From Clostridium muellerianum (GTDB lineage Bacteria > Bacillota > Clostridia > Clostridiales > Clostridiaceae), in NCBI RefSeq assembly GCF_012926525.1, contig NZ_JABBNI010000058.1:124001-188000 (forward strand): a stretch of 64,000 bases of DNA, given 5' to 3'. Both the position numbers and the translations under genes were made by a program. Shown one piece after another: positions 16,215 through 26,111 of the stretch. A model generated the notes under the pieces. It ran no database searches. It saw only the letters and a program-made list of their open reading frames with translations, and was not told the origin of the DNA. Every line of letters starts with the position of its first letter. Position 1 is the stretch's first letter.

Positions 16215-17351
16215 GTGAAAAAATTAGGATTTGGATTTATGCGTTTGCCACTCAAAAATAAAGAAGATCAATCAAGTATTAATTTTGAACAGCTAAATAA
16301 AATGGTGGATACTTTTTTAGAAAGAGGATTTACTTATTTTGATACAGCTTATATGTATCATAATTTTATAAGTGAAACTACATTAAGAGAAGCATTGGTG
16401 AAACGTCACCCAAGAGATTCCTTTACTGTTGCTACAAAAATGCCAACTATGTTTTTGAAAACAAAAGAAGATTTGAATAAAATTTTTAATGAACAGTTAG
16501 AAAAGATTGGAGTAGATTATTTCGATTATTATTTGCTTCATAATCTAGGTGTATCTCATTATGAAATTGCAAAAAAATTAGATGCATTTTCATTCATTCA
16601 AAAAAAGAAGGAAGAAGGAAAAATTAGAAATATTGGTTTTTCTTTTCATGATACAGCAGACCTATTAGACGAAATATTAACTGCACATCCAGAAGTGGAT
16701 TTTGTTCAGTTACAGTTAAATTATCTGGATTGGGAGAACGAAAGTATTCAGTCTGGAAAGTGTTATGAAGTAGCTAAGAAACATAATAAGCCAGTTATCG
16801 TTATGGAACCAGTTAAGGGTGGAACATTGGCACAAGTACCTAAGAAAGTAGAAAAGTTGTTTAAAGAATATCATCCAGATATGTCTGTACCATCCTGGGC
16901 AATTAGATTTGCAGCAAGTCATGAAAATGTAATGATGGTACTAAGCGGAATGTCTTCTATGGAACAGTTATTAGACAATACAGGATATATGCAGGAATTT
17001 AAACCCTTTGTTTCGGAAGAATACGATATTGTAAATAAAGCAGTTAAAATTATTAATGAAGCCATTGCAATACCTTGTACTGCATGTCAGTATTGTGTAG
17101 ATGGATGTCCAAAGAAAATTGCAATACCAAAATACTTTGCACTATATAATGCAGAAAAGCAGGCCTTAAATCAGGGATTTTCAACACATAGCGTATATTA
17201 TGCTAATTATACTAAAACACATGGTAAGGCATCTGATTGTATTGAATGCAAAAAATGTGAAAAAAGTTGCCCTCAACATATTGAAATTACAAAGCACTTG
17301 AAAGAGGTAGCAAATACATTTGAAAATCAACAGAGGAGATCAGGAAAATAA
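16215..17351 (+). CDS. Aldo/keto reductase with C-terminal 4Fe-4S domain (2)
   Basis: The 378-residue paralogue of the previous gene has the same layout: AKR barrel ([24 protein letters not shown]) and two C-terminal four-Cys motifs ([12 protein letters not shown] and [12 protein letters not shown]). GTG 16215 is preferred because GGAGG at 16201-16205 lies 9 nt before it; an in-frame ATG at 16191 has no ribosome site. Tandem duplication followed by divergence is likely. It shares the MerR-type promoter upstream of the first copy and ends before a terminator. Confidence 0.88.
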   Translation: MKKLGFGFMRLPLKNKEDQSSINFEQLNKMVDTFLERGFTYFDTAYMYHNFISETTLREALVKRHPRDSFTVATKMPTMFLKTKEDLNKIFNEQLEKIGVDYFDYYLLHNLGVSHYEIAKKLDAFSFIQKKKEEGKIRNIGFSFHDTADLLDEILTAHPEVDFVQLQLNYLDWENESIQSGKCYEVAKKHNKPVIVMEPVKGGTLAQVPKKVEKLFKEYHPDMSVPSWAIRFAASHENVMMVLSGMSSMEQLLDNTGYMQEFKPFVSEEYDIVNKAVKIINEAIAIPCTACQYCVDGCPKKIAIPKYFALYNAEKQALNQGFSTHSVYYANYTKTHGKASDCIECKKCEKSCPQHIEITKHLKEVANTFENQQRRSGK

Positions 17352-17358
17352 GGATAAA

Positions 17359-17407
17359 CATCCTCATCATCAGAACATATAATATTTGATGATGGGGTGA
17401 TTTTTTA
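17359..17407 (+). terminator. Terminator after the tandem aldo/keto reductases
   Basis: CATCCTCATCATCA pairs with TTGATGATGGGGTG (G-T pairs included), followed by six T and more T-rich sequence. Confidence 0.8.
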
Positions 17408-17438
17408 TTTTATGTCTAAAAATTTTTCATAAGACATC

Positions 17439-17469
17439 TTGATTTAGAGTGTACTCTAATTGGTAGTCT
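17439..17469 (+). promoter_or_regulatory. MerR-type promoter of the DUF2156 gene
   Basis: TTGATT (17439-17444) and TAGTCT (17464-17469) have a 19-bp spacer that contains the perfect dyad TTAGAGT-GT-ACTCTAA. A small hairpin ACTAATG/CATTAGT follows at about 17470-17486 in the leader. Confidence 0.75.
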
Positions 17470-17517
17470 ACTAATGTTTCATTAGTAAATGAAAAAATAG
17501 TACTGGAGGAAGAAACA

Positions 17518-18402
17518 TTGGAATTAAAAGTATTAAATGATAAAGAACTTTTTAAAGATAAAGAAGAAATATTAAAGTTAAAGAAAATATCCATGAATGA
17601 TAAAGAGCTTTTTAAGGATTTTGATTATATAGGTTCAGATTATGTATTTTCCTATATTTATATGTACAGTGAACTCTATAAATTAAAAATTTACCATGAT
17701 GATAGGACAATAATCATATATTCAGGTTATGAGAAACCATCATTTTATATGCCACTAGGAGATACCGAATATGGTATAAAGCTTGTTTTGCAACATTGCC
17801 GTCAGCATCAGTTGAAATCTTATTTTGCAAAGATACCGGATAGTCATATTGAAATATTTAGATCTATGAATTACAAAATCCAGGAAGATAGAAACTCATT
17901 TGACTATATATATTCAAACTCATCACTGGCAGCTTATGAAGGACATGATTTTAGAAAACAGAGAAATAATCTTTCTAATTATCTGAAAAACTTCACTCCC
18001 GTTTACAGCAGTGATATAGTTTCTAATATTCAAAAATGCAAGGAATTTACACTAAAATATTATGCTGAAACTGATGTGGTACAACCTACCTTGAAGATAT
18101 TGGATTGTATTGATAGATTAAATCTAAAGGGAGGTATAGTATGGAACGGTAGTGATATGCAGGCATACTGTATATACGAAGAAATAACTAGTAATATGGC
18201 TATTTCTCATGTAGAGCTTACTGATAACAGCCACAGAGGAGTTCATGCTTATATGATAAATGAGATGTCCAAGAACATGAATGTGGAGTTCATTAACAAG
18301 GAAGATGATATGGGAATAGCTGGTCTTAGAAGGTTTAAGGAGAATTATAATCCATGTAAACTGTCTGTAAAGTATTGTGCTTATCCTGATTTTCAATTCT
18401 AA
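17518..18402 (+). CDS. DUF2156 (PG lysyltransferase C-terminal-like, GNAT-fold) protein
   Basis: The 294-residue cytosolic protein has the DUF2156 signature towards its end (FINKEDDMGIAGLRRFKENY), typical of stand-alone clostridial relatives of the aminoacyl-phosphatidylglycerol synthase catalytic domain. It has no membrane helices, so it is not a full MprF. The TTG start at 17518 has GGAGGA 8 nt upstream. A short repeat near the N-terminus (LNDKELFKD and MNDKELFKD, residues 6-14 and 26-34) suggests internal duplication. Its promoter carries the same MerR-type operator as the aldo/keto reductases, so it may belong to the same stress response. The substrate is unknown. Confidence 0.75.
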   Translation: MELKVLNDKELFKDKEEILKLKKISMNDKELFKDFDYIGSDYVFSYIYMYSELYKLKIYHDDRTIIIYSGYEKPSFYMPLGDTEYGIKLVLQHCRQHQLKSYFAKIPDSHIEIFRSMNYKIQEDRNSFDYIYSNSSLAAYEGHDFRKQRNNLSNYLKNFTPVYSSDIVSNIQKCKEFTLKYYAETDVVQPTLKILDCIDRLNLKGGIVWNGSDMQAYCIYEEITSNMAISHVELTDNSHRGVHAYMINEMSKNMNVEFINKEDDMGIAGLRRFKENYNPCKLSVKYCAYPDFQF

Positions 18403-18528
18403 ATAATTTAGTGGGGTGCAGTATTTGTAGCCCACTTTTGATAATGAAACAATTCAAGCTGGAGTTAATGCATTAGGGGCAATTTACATTAGTTTATCAT
18501 GATATAGAACGATCATTAAAAAAATTTC

Positions 18529-18559
18529 TTGACTTGGAGTATACTCTAAGTGGTAGGGT
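18529..18559 (+). promoter_or_regulatory. MerR-type promoter upstream of larC
   Basis: TTGACT (18529-18534) and TAGGGT (18554-18559) flank a 19-bp spacer with the dyad ACTTGGAG-TATA-CTCTAAGT (18532-18551). It is 176 nt upstream of the larC ATG; the space between holds no gene that I can see. Confidence 0.7.
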
Positions 18560-18734
18560 ATTATATAGAAAGATTATTAATAGTTTAAACTAGAAAATAC
18601 AATTTAAAACATGGAGAATAGTAAAAACGGATAAAAACTTTCAATGTAAAGCTGATTCAAGTATTATAATATTGAATATTAAGATGTAAAAATCCATGAC
18701 TATAAAATTTAGAGGGTAAGAAGGGGTAATAAAA

Positions 18735-20018
18735 ATGAAGATTTTATATTATGATTGTTTTTGTGGAATAAGTGGGGATATGAATTTATCAGCATTAATA
18801 GATTTAGGTGTTCCAAAAGAATATTTAATTCAGGAGCTTTCAAAGCTTAACTTAGATTCTGAATATGAAATAAAAGTTGAAGGTTCTGCTAAGCTTGGAA
18901 TAACAGGAACTAGAGCAGACGTTATATTAAAAAATAGTACACGTATTTCAGAGCAAGTTTTACATACTGAGCATAACCATGAACATTCTCATCACCATAG
19001 TGGTGAAAATAATCATAATCATGAACATAGTCACGAAGAGCATGTTTACAATGATGAGCATCATCATAGAAATTTGAAAGATATAGAGAAAATAATAAAT
19101 TCTAGTGATTTAAATGATAAGGTTAAAAAGCTTAGTTTAGATATGTTTATGAAGGTTGCAGAAGCAGAAGCAAAGGTTCATGGAAAAGATATATATGAAG
19201 TACATTTTCATGAAGTAGGAGCTATTGATTCAATTGTAGATATAGTGGGAGCAGCTATTTGTTTAGATTATTTAAAAGTTGATAAAATTATTGCATCTCC
19301 AGTTCAGGTTGGAGGAGGATTTGTTAAATGTGCACATGGTCTCATGCCAGTACCAGCTCCTGCAACAGTAGAAATCTTAAAAAATGTTCCTATAAATGTT
19401 GGAATTGTACAATTTGAAACTACAACTCCTACTGGAGCAGCAATACTTGCAGCAAATGCTTGTGAATTTACAACAAATATTGATTTTTCAATTAAAAAGA
19501 TTGCATATGGAATAGGTCATAGAGATTTAGAAATTCCAAATGTGTTGAGAGTATATTTAGGTGAGAAAGAAAGCACTGAAGAAATAGAAGAACAATATAT
19601 TTTAGAGACCAATATAGATGATATGAATCCAGAGCTTTATGGGTATGTAGAAGAAAAACTATTTGAAGCAGGAGCTTTAGATGTATTTAAAACACCTATA
19701 TTTATGAAAAAGGGAAGACCAGGAACAAAATTAAGTGTACTAGTTAGCGAAAAAAATGAAAAAGATGTTCTAGATGTAGTTTTTGAAGAAACAACTTCAA
19801 TTGGTGTTAGAAAATTCAAGGTTGAAAAAATAATGTTAAATAGGGAGTTTTCAAAAGTAAAAACGGAATATGGAGATATTACAATAAAGAAAGCTTATTA
19901 TAAAGGAAAACTTGTGAAATATAAAGCAGAGTATGAAGAATGCAAAGCCATAGCAAAGGAAAAAAATATATCTATAAATAAGGTATATAAAGCAGTTTAT
20001 AAACAAGATATACATTAA
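18735..20018 (+). CDS. larC: Nickel-pincer cofactor biosynthesis protein LarC
   Basis: The 427-residue protein matches LarC: MKILYYDCFCGISGDM at the N-terminus, a His-rich nickel-binding stretch at residues about 79-115, HEVGAIDSIVDIVGA, and a C-terminal CTP/metal-binding domain starting near ETNIDDMNPE. LarC is the CTP-dependent nickel insertase that completes the lactate racemase cofactor. In Lactobacillus plantarum the two halves are joined by ribosomal frameshifting; here they are one uninterrupted frame. larB follows, but larA and larE are not in the window, so the enzyme that uses the cofactor must be elsewhere. Confidence 0.93.
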   Translation: MKILYYDCFCGISGDMNLSALIDLGVPKEYLIQELSKLNLDSEYEIKVEGSAKLGITGTRADVILKNSTRISEQVLHTEHNHEHSHHHSGENNHNHEHSHEEHVYNDEHHHRNLKDIEKIINSSDLNDKVKKLSLDMFMKVAEAEAKVHGKDIYEVHFHEVGAIDSIVDIVGAAICLDYLKVDKIIASPVQVGGGFVKCAHGLMPVPAPATVEILKNVPINVGIVQFETTTPTGAAILAANACEFTTNIDFSIKKIAYGIGHRDLEIPNVLRVYLGEKESTEEIEEQYILETNIDDMNPELYGYVEEKLFEAGALDVFKTPIFMKKGRPGTKLSVLVSEKNEKDVLDVVFEETTSIGVRKFKVEKIMLNREFSKVKTEYGDITIKKAYYKGKLVKYKAEYEECKAIAKEKNISINKVYKAVYKQDIH

Positions 20019-20174
20019 TGCTATAGGTGATAAATGAAAAGAAAAATGATAAACAGTGAAAAATATAACGAAATGATAAAGAAAATTTAAGATGAACAAA
20101 ATAAATAGATTATTATTAAAAGATGAATTTGAAACTATACATAAAGCAGTATATAAGAATCTTAGGAGGACAAA

Positions 20175-20921
20175 GTGGATAAGAAAGAAATTAAAATTTT
20201 ATTACAAGAAGTTAAAGATAATAAAATAAATGTAGAAGAGGCTCTTAAACAATTAGAAGATTTACCCTTTAAGGATTTAGGCTTTGCTAAGATAGATAAT
20301 CATAGAGAAATGAGAGTTGGTTATCCAGAAGTAATATATTGTGAAGGAAAAACAGTAAGTGAAGTTAAAGATATTATTAAATTCATGCTTACAAAAGACA
20401 ATAATATATTAGGAACTAGAGCTAATGAAGAAATGTATAATGCAGTAAAGGAAATATGTAAAGAAGCAGAATATAATAAATTTGGTAGAACAATAACAAT
20501 TGAGAAGAAAAAGCAGCCTCTTACAGATAGTTATATAGCTATAGTTGCAGCAGGTACTTCTGATTTACCTGTTGTAGAGGAAGCTTATGAAACTGCGAAA
20601 ATATTAGGAAATAAAGTTGAAAAAATAATTGATGTAGGGGTTGCAGGCATACATAGACTTTTTGCAAAGCTAGACGTTATTAGAGGAGCAAAAGTTGTTA
20701 TAGTGATTGCAGGAATGGAAGGAGCTTTAGCCAGTGCTATAGGCGGACTTGTGGACAAAGCTGTTATAGCAGTTCCAACAAGTGTTGGTTATGGAGCCAA
20801 CTTCGGAGGAGTTGCAGCATTGTTATCCATGTTAAATAGTTGTGCTAGTGGTGTGAGTGTAGTAAATATAGATAATGGATTTGGTGCAGCATATAATGCC
20901 AGTATAATTAATAAATTATAA
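20175..20921 (+). CDS. larB: Nickel-pincer cofactor biosynthesis protein LarB
   Basis: This 248-residue protein has the C-terminal PurE-like (AIR carboxylase-related) domain of LarB (VAAGTSDLPVVEEA, residues about 122-135; AGMEGALASAIGG; VPTSVGYGANFGG). LarB carboxylates and hydrolyses nicotinic acid adenine dinucleotide in the first step of nickel-pincer cofactor synthesis. The GTG start is set by AGGAGG 5 nt upstream. The 156 nt between larC and larB contain short frames with no clear homology. It probably shares a transcript with larC and perhaps merR. Confidence 0.92.
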   Translation: MDKKEIKILLQEVKDNKINVEEALKQLEDLPFKDLGFAKIDNHREMRVGYPEVIYCEGKTVSEVKDIIKFMLTKDNNILGTRANEEMYNAVKEICKEAEYNKFGRTITIEKKKQPLTDSYIAIVAAGTSDLPVVEEAYETAKILGNKVEKIIDVGVAGIHRLFAKLDVIRGAKVVIVIAGMEGALASAIGGLVDKAVIAVPTSVGYGANFGGVAALLSMLNSCASGVSVVNIDNGFGAAYNASIINKL

Positions 20922-20967
20922 TCTAAGATTCCAAAGGATATAATGTGAAAAACGGAGGTAAATTCAC

Positions 20968-21354
20968 ATGACCATTACAGAAGTAAGTAAAAAATATGGA
21001 CTTTCAGCAGATACTCTTCGTTACTATGAACGTGTAGGGCTGATTCCTGAAGTAAATCGAAATAAAAGTGGAATAAGGGATTATACAGAGGAAGACTGCA
21101 AGTGGGTTGAATTTATCAAATGTATGAGAAGTGCAGGCCTTCCTATTGAAGTATTAATTGAGTATGTTACATTGTTTAAGCAGGGTAATGAAACAATTGA
21201 GGTAAGAAAAGAACTATTAACTGAGCAGCGTAAGCAGCTGGTAGAAAAAATGGAAGATATAAGAAAAACAATAGAACGTTTGGATCGTAAAATAGAAAGA
21301 TATGAACAAGCAGTAGTTATAAAAGAAAATGAATTGAGAAGAACAGATAATTAA
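20968..21354 (+). CDS. MerR-family transcriptional regulator
   Basis: The 128-residue protein has the MerR winged helix-turn-helix (ITEVSKKYGLSADTLRYYER, residues 3-22), the second half with RDYTEEDCKWVEFIKCMRSAG, and a long C-terminal dimerisation coiled coil (about residues 80-125). Cys at about residues 43 and 50 could sense thiol-reactive aldehydes, as proposed for AdhR/YraB-type MerR proteins beside oxidoreductases. It is the best candidate to bind the three MerR-type promoters at 14930, 17439 and 18529. It lies 47 nt after larB, directly before a broken aldo/keto reductase gene. Confidence 0.88.
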   Translation: MTITEVSKKYGLSADTLRYYERVGLIPEVNRNKSGIRDYTEEDCKWVEFIKCMRSAGLPIEVLIEYVTLFKQGNETIEVRKELLTEQRKQLVEKMEDIRKTIERLDRKIERYEQAVVIKENELRRTDN

Positions 21355-21389
21355 ATATCAATGCTATTTTTAATTAGGAGGTGCATGAT

Positions 21390-22007
21390 ATGGAATATAG
21401 AATTTTAGGAAGAACAGGAATTAAAGTAAGTGCCATTGGTATTGGAGGTGAGGGATTTGAAAATAAAAGTTATGAGGATTGTGAGACAATTATTGATACT
21501 GCAATGAAAGAAGGTATTAACTTTATTGACATATACAATTCAAATCCAGAAGTTAGAAGTAATGTTGGTAAAGCATTAAGCAAATACCCTCGAAACAGTT
21601 TTGTAATTGAAGGACATTTATGTTCTACCTGGGATAAAGGACAATATTGACGTACAAGAGATATTGATGAAGTTGTCAATGCATATGAAGATTTTTTAAC
21701 AAGAATGAAGCTTGACTATGTGGATGTAGGAATGATTCACTATGTTGATGATGAAAAAGATTTCAATAACATTTTTAATGGAGAAATAATTAAATACGCA
21801 AAAGTATTAAAAGAAAAAGGAGTTATCAAGTCTTTAGGAATATCAACGCATAACCCAGATATTGCTTTTAAGGCAGTGGAAACAGGAATAATTGATGTAA
21901 TTTTATTTAGTATTAATGCTGCTTATGATATGCTGCCTGCCAATGAGGATGTAAATATACTATTTGAAGAAAGTACTTTTAAAAACAGGACTTATAATCT
22001 CAATTAG
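21390..22007 (+). pseudogene. Aldo/keto reductase pseudogene (in-frame TGA and lost C-terminus)
   Basis: AGGAGG and ATG 21390 open a normal AKR N-terminus (RILGRTGIKVSAIGIGGEGF). After 86 codons, reading ...DKGQY, an in-frame TGA occurs at 21648-21650; the same frame then continues with good AKR sequence (RTRDIDEVVNAYEDFLTR, then VGMIHYVDDE and IKSLGISTHNPD). Homology stops near 21985 and the frame closes at 22007, about 100-150 residues short of the usual family length. Loss by nonsense mutation plus fusion to the arcD remnant is the simplest reading. Its place just after merR suggests it was once a regulated target. Confidence 0.85.
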
Positions 22008-22537
22008 CTCAATTAAAAAGTCCTTCTATGGCATATGCGTTAGAATACATGGTTGGTAAATGGAGTGCAATAGTAGTAAATATAGGTTTAATAATATCTT
22101 TATTGGGGGCATTCCTTGGATGGACTTTGATATGCTCGGAATTATCATATTCTGGAGGTAAAGGTGGAGCATTTCTAAAATTTTTCACAGAAGAAAATAA
22201 AAATGGTGCTCCTAAGAATGCTCTTTTGGTTACAAATGTGATAACTCAACTTTTCTTGATATGGGCTTTCTTTTCTAAAAGTTCTTACCAGATATTATAT
22301 GATATTGCGAGTTCTGCTGTATTAGTACCATATTTTTTCTGTGCACTATACTCACTAAAAGTAACTATAACTAAGGAAACATACGATATAGGTGATAATA
22401 AAAGAATTAGAGATATGGCTATATCAGGTTTATCAGTTATATATGCAGCAGGTTTGAACTATATGCTTCTTCTTACTATATTATTTTATTTAAAACACCA
22501 ACGTTTATCAGACGTCCTTCAGCTTCTGCTTTTTTAA
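22004..22537 (+). pseudogene. Remnant of an arginine/ornithine antiporter (arcD-like)
   Basis: An open frame of about 178 codons encodes only the C-terminal part of an APC-family basic amino-acid antiporter: LKSPSMAYALEYMVGKW, WTLICSELSYSGGKGG and several membrane helices ending at YAAGLNYMLLLTILF. The N-terminal 250-300 residues are missing and replaced by the aldo/keto reductase remnant. The last 16 or so residues do not resemble the family and reflect a second break. It has no ribosome site. The following 22538-22786 shows nothing I can assign. Confidence 0.8.
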
Positions 22538-22786
22538 CAATCAAAAATTGGTAGTATGCTATGATTGTTGTATGGGTAATAAACTATTAATTAATATTAC
22601 TTATAGTTTTCTTTTTTTATGAAATTTACACATATTTTATGTCACAAAATTAAGGCAGTTTTTATATTATATAATGTGTTTGAAATTTTACAATCCTTTA
22701 ATTGTAGATATTAAATACATAAATATTTAAATAAGACAGGGGCCATCAATTTTTAATTTTTATTGTGATATAAGGGGATGGGAATC

Positions 22787-24169
22787 ATGAAAAAAAGAAA
22801 AAGTAAATGCAATAAAATTACTATATGCATTATAACTGCTATATGTACTTTATTTGCTATATATTTTGCATTATCAGCATACTTTATAAATCATTTTTAT
22901 TTTGGCTCACAAATTAACCATGTTAATGTTTCAGGTAAAACTGTAGACGAAGCAAAAGAAAAAGTTGCATTTGAACTTCCGAAATATGTGCTGAATTTAA
23001 AAGAGAGTGATGGTAAAAGTGAACAAATTAAAGGTATTGATATTGGGTTGAAACATAATTCGGGAGAGCAGTATAAGGATTTTAAGGATAGGCAGAAGCC
23101 TTTAAAATGGGTTTCAGCATTTTTTTATACAGATAATTTAAAAATGACAGAGGTAGTTACATACGATGAGAAATTGTTAAAAGAAAAGGTGGAAAATCTT
23201 TCTTGTGTTAATAGCAGTAATATAATTGAACCTAAAAATCCAAGTTTTAAGTATGAAGATAAGGGTTATATAATTATAGATGAAGTAAAAGGAAACAAGG
23301 TTAATAAAGATATTTTATATAATAACGTGACAAAGGCAATACTTAAGGGGGAAACTACATTAGATTTGGAATCAACCAATTGTTATGTGAATCCTAAATA
23401 CACTTCAAAATCCCCAAAGACTATTGAGGTTAAAAATATTCTTAATAAATATGTATCTTCAAAAATCACTTATACTTTCGGTAATCTTAAAGAAACCATA
23501 GATGGTCATGTAATAAACAAGTGGCTTAAAGTTAACGAAAATTTTGAAGTTATAGTTGATAAGCAAAAAGAAAAAGCTTATATGCAATCATTATTTAAAA
23601 CTTATAATACAGTAGGGAAGACAAAAAACTTTCATGCAACGTCAGGAAAGACAATAAGTATTGGAGGTGGTGATTATGGTTGGTCAGTTGATATTGATAG
23701 TGAAATGCAAGATTTAGATGAAGTTGTTAAAGAAGGAAAAATTGTAGTAAGGGAACCTGCCTATGCTCAAACTGCTTTTTCTCATGATAGTAATGATATT
23801 GGGAATACCTATGTGGAAATAGATATGACAAAACAACATTTATGGTTTTATAAAAATGGATCACTAATAGTACAGGGAGATGTTGTTACGGGGAATGCAA
23901 GAAATCATTCTACACCAGAGGGGATTTATAGATTAAAATATAAACAGAGAAATGCGGTTTTAACTGGTCAGGGATATAGATCTCCTGTTGATTTTTGGAT
24001 GCCATTTAACGGAGGAATTGGAATTCATGATGCAAGCTGGAGAAGTAAGTTTGGAGGAAATATATATAGGACAAATGGTTCTCATGGTTGTATAAATTCG
24101 CCACATTATTTAGCGAAGACAATATTTGATAATATTCAGGTAGGCAATCCAGTTGTTTGTTATTATTAA
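22787..24169 (+). CDS. L,D-transpeptidase with peptidoglycan-binding domains
   Basis: The 460-residue protein has a short basic N-terminus and one membrane helix (residues about 8-33), so the rest is extracellular. Two PG_binding_4-type repeats fill residues about 60-320. The C-terminal YkuD domain carries the SHGCINSP motif with catalytic Cys435. It forms 3-3 crosslinks or anchors proteins in the wall. ATG 22787 is preferred, with GGGG 9 nt upstream, over an ATG at 22778 that abuts it. It stands alone and is followed by a terminator. Confidence 0.9.
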   Translation: MKKRKSKCNKITICIITAICTLFAIYFALSAYFINHFYFGSQINHVNVSGKTVDEAKEKVAFELPKYVLNLKESDGKSEQIKGIDIGLKHNSGEQYKDFKDRQKPLKWVSAFFYTDNLKMTEVVTYDEKLLKEKVENLSCVNSSNIIEPKNPSFKYEDKGYIIIDEVKGNKVNKDILYNNVTKAILKGETTLDLESTNCYVNPKYTSKSPKTIEVKNILNKYVSSKITYTFGNLKETIDGHVINKWLKVNENFEVIVDKQKEKAYMQSLFKTYNTVGKTKNFHATSGKTISIGGGDYGWSVDIDSEMQDLDEVVKEGKIVVREPAYAQTAFSHDSNDIGNTYVEIDMTKQHLWFYKNGSLIVQGDVVTGNARNHSTPEGIYRLKYKQRNAVLTGQGYRSPVDFWMPFNGGIGIHDASWRSKFGGNIYRTNGSHGCINSPHYLAKTIFDNIQVGNPVVCYY

Positions 24170-24238
24170 GAATAAACATTGCAACATATTGCGTTTGTAA
24201 TTGATTTGCGAAGCAATATATAATCATTAATGGCAAAG

Positions 24239-24270
24239 ATCAAGCTACAATTTTTGTAGTTTGATTTTTC
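24239..24270 (+). terminator. Terminator after the L,D-transpeptidase
   Basis: ATCAAGCTACAA pairs with TTGTAGTTTGAT around TTT, followed by TTTTCTTT. Confidence 0.8.
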
Positions 24271-24340
24271 TTTCCTATAATGTATGGTTTTTTAGTTTAT
24301 TTAGGGATAAGGACATTTTACAAAATCAGAAAAATAAAAA

Positions 24341-24385
24341 AAGTTCCACACATAGAAATGGATATTCTTTGTGTGGAGCTTTCTT
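24341..24385. terminator. Second hairpin between L,D-transpeptidase and glycosyltransferase genes
   Basis: AGTTCCACACA pairs with TGTGTGGAGCT, with A-rich sequence before and a TTTC end after, so it could work on either strand. Nearby, an AAAGGAG site and ATG 24488 open a 16-codon frame overlapping the next gene; I see no reason to call it a gene. Confidence 0.5.
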
Positions 24386-24521
24386 ATGATAAAAACTTAA
24401 TAAATTGTTCATACATTTGTTAAGAAACGGTGAAAGTAACAAGTTAAAATGGATTCATCAAATAATTTAAATAAAGGAGAATAGTTAATGGATAATAAAT
24501 TACCGCAGAGGAGTTTTTTAT

Positions 24522-26108
24522 ATGTTAGGATTGATTAAAAAAACAATATATCTAATATTTACTTTTTTCATAGCACTTTTTATAGCATCATCATTTTTTG
24601 TTAGAGCTCAGTACAATTACTTTGTATATGGTGATACTCCTATTTTACAAAATCAAAAGCCTGGCATTTTTATTTTACTTATAATACTACTAATTTTATT
24701 AAGTATAGTTCTGTACAAGCTGTGTTTAAAATTCAATAAGTACAGTAAAAAAGTTGTAATTCCAGTAACACTGTTATTTTCATTTATTATTCAAATAGTT
24801 ATCATATTTTTATTTACTAGGTTACCTACAGATGATTCTCAAACGGTAGTTTCACTGGCTTTAAACATGTTATATAATAAAGATTATTCTTCATTTCAAA
24901 GTGGTGGATATCTTTATATGTTTCCTTTTAATTTTTCTATTGTATTATATTTACAAGCTTTATTAGCTATATTTCCAGATAACTATTTAGTTATAAAGAT
25001 TTTTAATATACTATTTACTCTTCTTACAACCTTAATGATTTACTTAATATATAAAGAGATAAATTATAAGTCAAAGGAAAATGATTATGGTGTATTAATT
25101 TTTGCTGCAACCTATGTACCATCACTATTTATGTGTAATTATATATACAATGATGTTATAGCTACAGCACTTTTTACTACTGCTATATACTTTTTAATAA
25201 GATTTATAAAGGAAAAGTCAACTAAGTATATTGTTATTTCCTCAATTCTTTTAGCAATTGGAAATTATTTTAGAAGTGTAGGAGCTATTATTTTTATAGC
25301 TGCAGTTATTTACATTTTACTATGTATAAAGAAAATTGGAGTTAAAAAAGGAATAACCTCTTTATGTATAATGGCTTTGCTATTTAATGTTCCAGGATTT
25401 ACTCAAAATGTTGTTTTACAAGCTACCCATACTGTAAGTCAATCTGTTAATAAAAATTCTGCACCTATATATATGTGGCTTAACATGGGTATAAATAAGG
25501 ACAGATTTGGTTTTTGGGATAATATGCAAAGCTACAATATATATGAAAGGCAAGGAAATTATAATAAAGAAAAAAGTACAGAATTATTTAAGGAAGAAAT
25601 AAAAAATAAGTTATCCAACTTAACTCTTGTGGATTTAACAAAAATGTATTATAAGAAGATTGTATGGGTATGGACAGAAGGGACATACCAAATTGAAAGG
25701 TATGGTCTTGGTGTTCAATCATCATCTAGTCCAGGAGAAAGGGGAAAAGGCATGGTAATGGGTGGTTATAGTTATACTACCTTTGCTACTGATTTATTTA
25801 AGGGAAATTCACAATATAGAAGTGGATTGATTTGGATATTATATGTAATGAATTTCTTAATGTATTGTTCTATTTTGGTTAGATTGATAGGTGGAATAAG
25901 AGCTAAAAGGTTTGATGAAGTGTTCTTAATTTTAGTGATTTTAGGGTTCATTGGATTTTATGTTTTATGGGAAATTAAATCTAGATATATTTACCCAGTA
26001 TATCCTTTATTAATAGTTTTATCGTACATGGGATTTAAGGATGTATATGATTTTGTATCAAAAAGAAAGCTTTCAGAGTACCTGCCGTTACTTGGAAGGA
26101 GGTCGTAA
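24522..26108 (+). CDS. GT39/ArnT-like membrane glycosyltransferase
   Basis: This 528-residue integral membrane protein has about 11-13 transmembrane helices and a loop with RLPTDDSQTVV (residues about 105-115), whose Asp-Asp fits the acidic catalytic site of PMT/ArnT-type lipid-linked sugar transferases (GT-C fold). Large extracellular loops follow residues 300-430. It likely transfers a sugar from a polyprenyl phosphate donor to a wall polymer or protein. GAGGAG precedes the ATG. The lipoprotein gene starts 4 nt after its stop, so they form an operon. Confidence 0.75.
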   Translation: MLGLIKKTIYLIFTFFIALFIASSFFVRAQYNYFVYGDTPILQNQKPGIFILLIILLILLSIVLYKLCLKFNKYSKKVVIPVTLLFSFIIQIVIIFLFTRLPTDDSQTVVSLALNMLYNKDYSSFQSGGYLYMFPFNFSIVLYLQALLAIFPDNYLVIKIFNILFTLLTTLMIYLIYKEINYKSKENDYGVLIFAATYVPSLFMCNYIYNDVIATALFTTAIYFLIRFIKEKSTKYIVISSILLAIGNYFRSVGAIIFIAAVIYILLCIKKIGVKKGITSLCIMALLFNVPGFTQNVVLQATHTVSQSVNKNSAPIYMWLNMGINKDRFGFWDNMQSYNIYERQGNYNKEKSTELFKEEIKNKLSNLTLVDLTKMYYKKIVWVWTEGTYQIERYGLGVQSSSSPGERGKGMVMGGYSYTTFATDLFKGNSQYRSGLIWILYVMNFLMYCSILVRLIGGIRAKRFDEVFLILVILGFIGFYVLWEIKSRYIYPVYPLLIVLSYMGFKDVYDFVSKRKLSEYLPLLGRRS

Positions 26109-26111
26109 AAT

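Noticed and set aside
21648-21650. Selenocysteine at the in-frame TGA of the aldo/keto reductase
   Set aside because: The family has no known Sec position here, no clear SECIS hairpin follows, and the gene is truncated further on.
22490-22550. Leftward frame reading KKAEAEGRLINVGVLNK at the end of the arcD remnant
   Set aside because: It is about 20 codons long and closes quickly; too short to assign, though it may be another relic.
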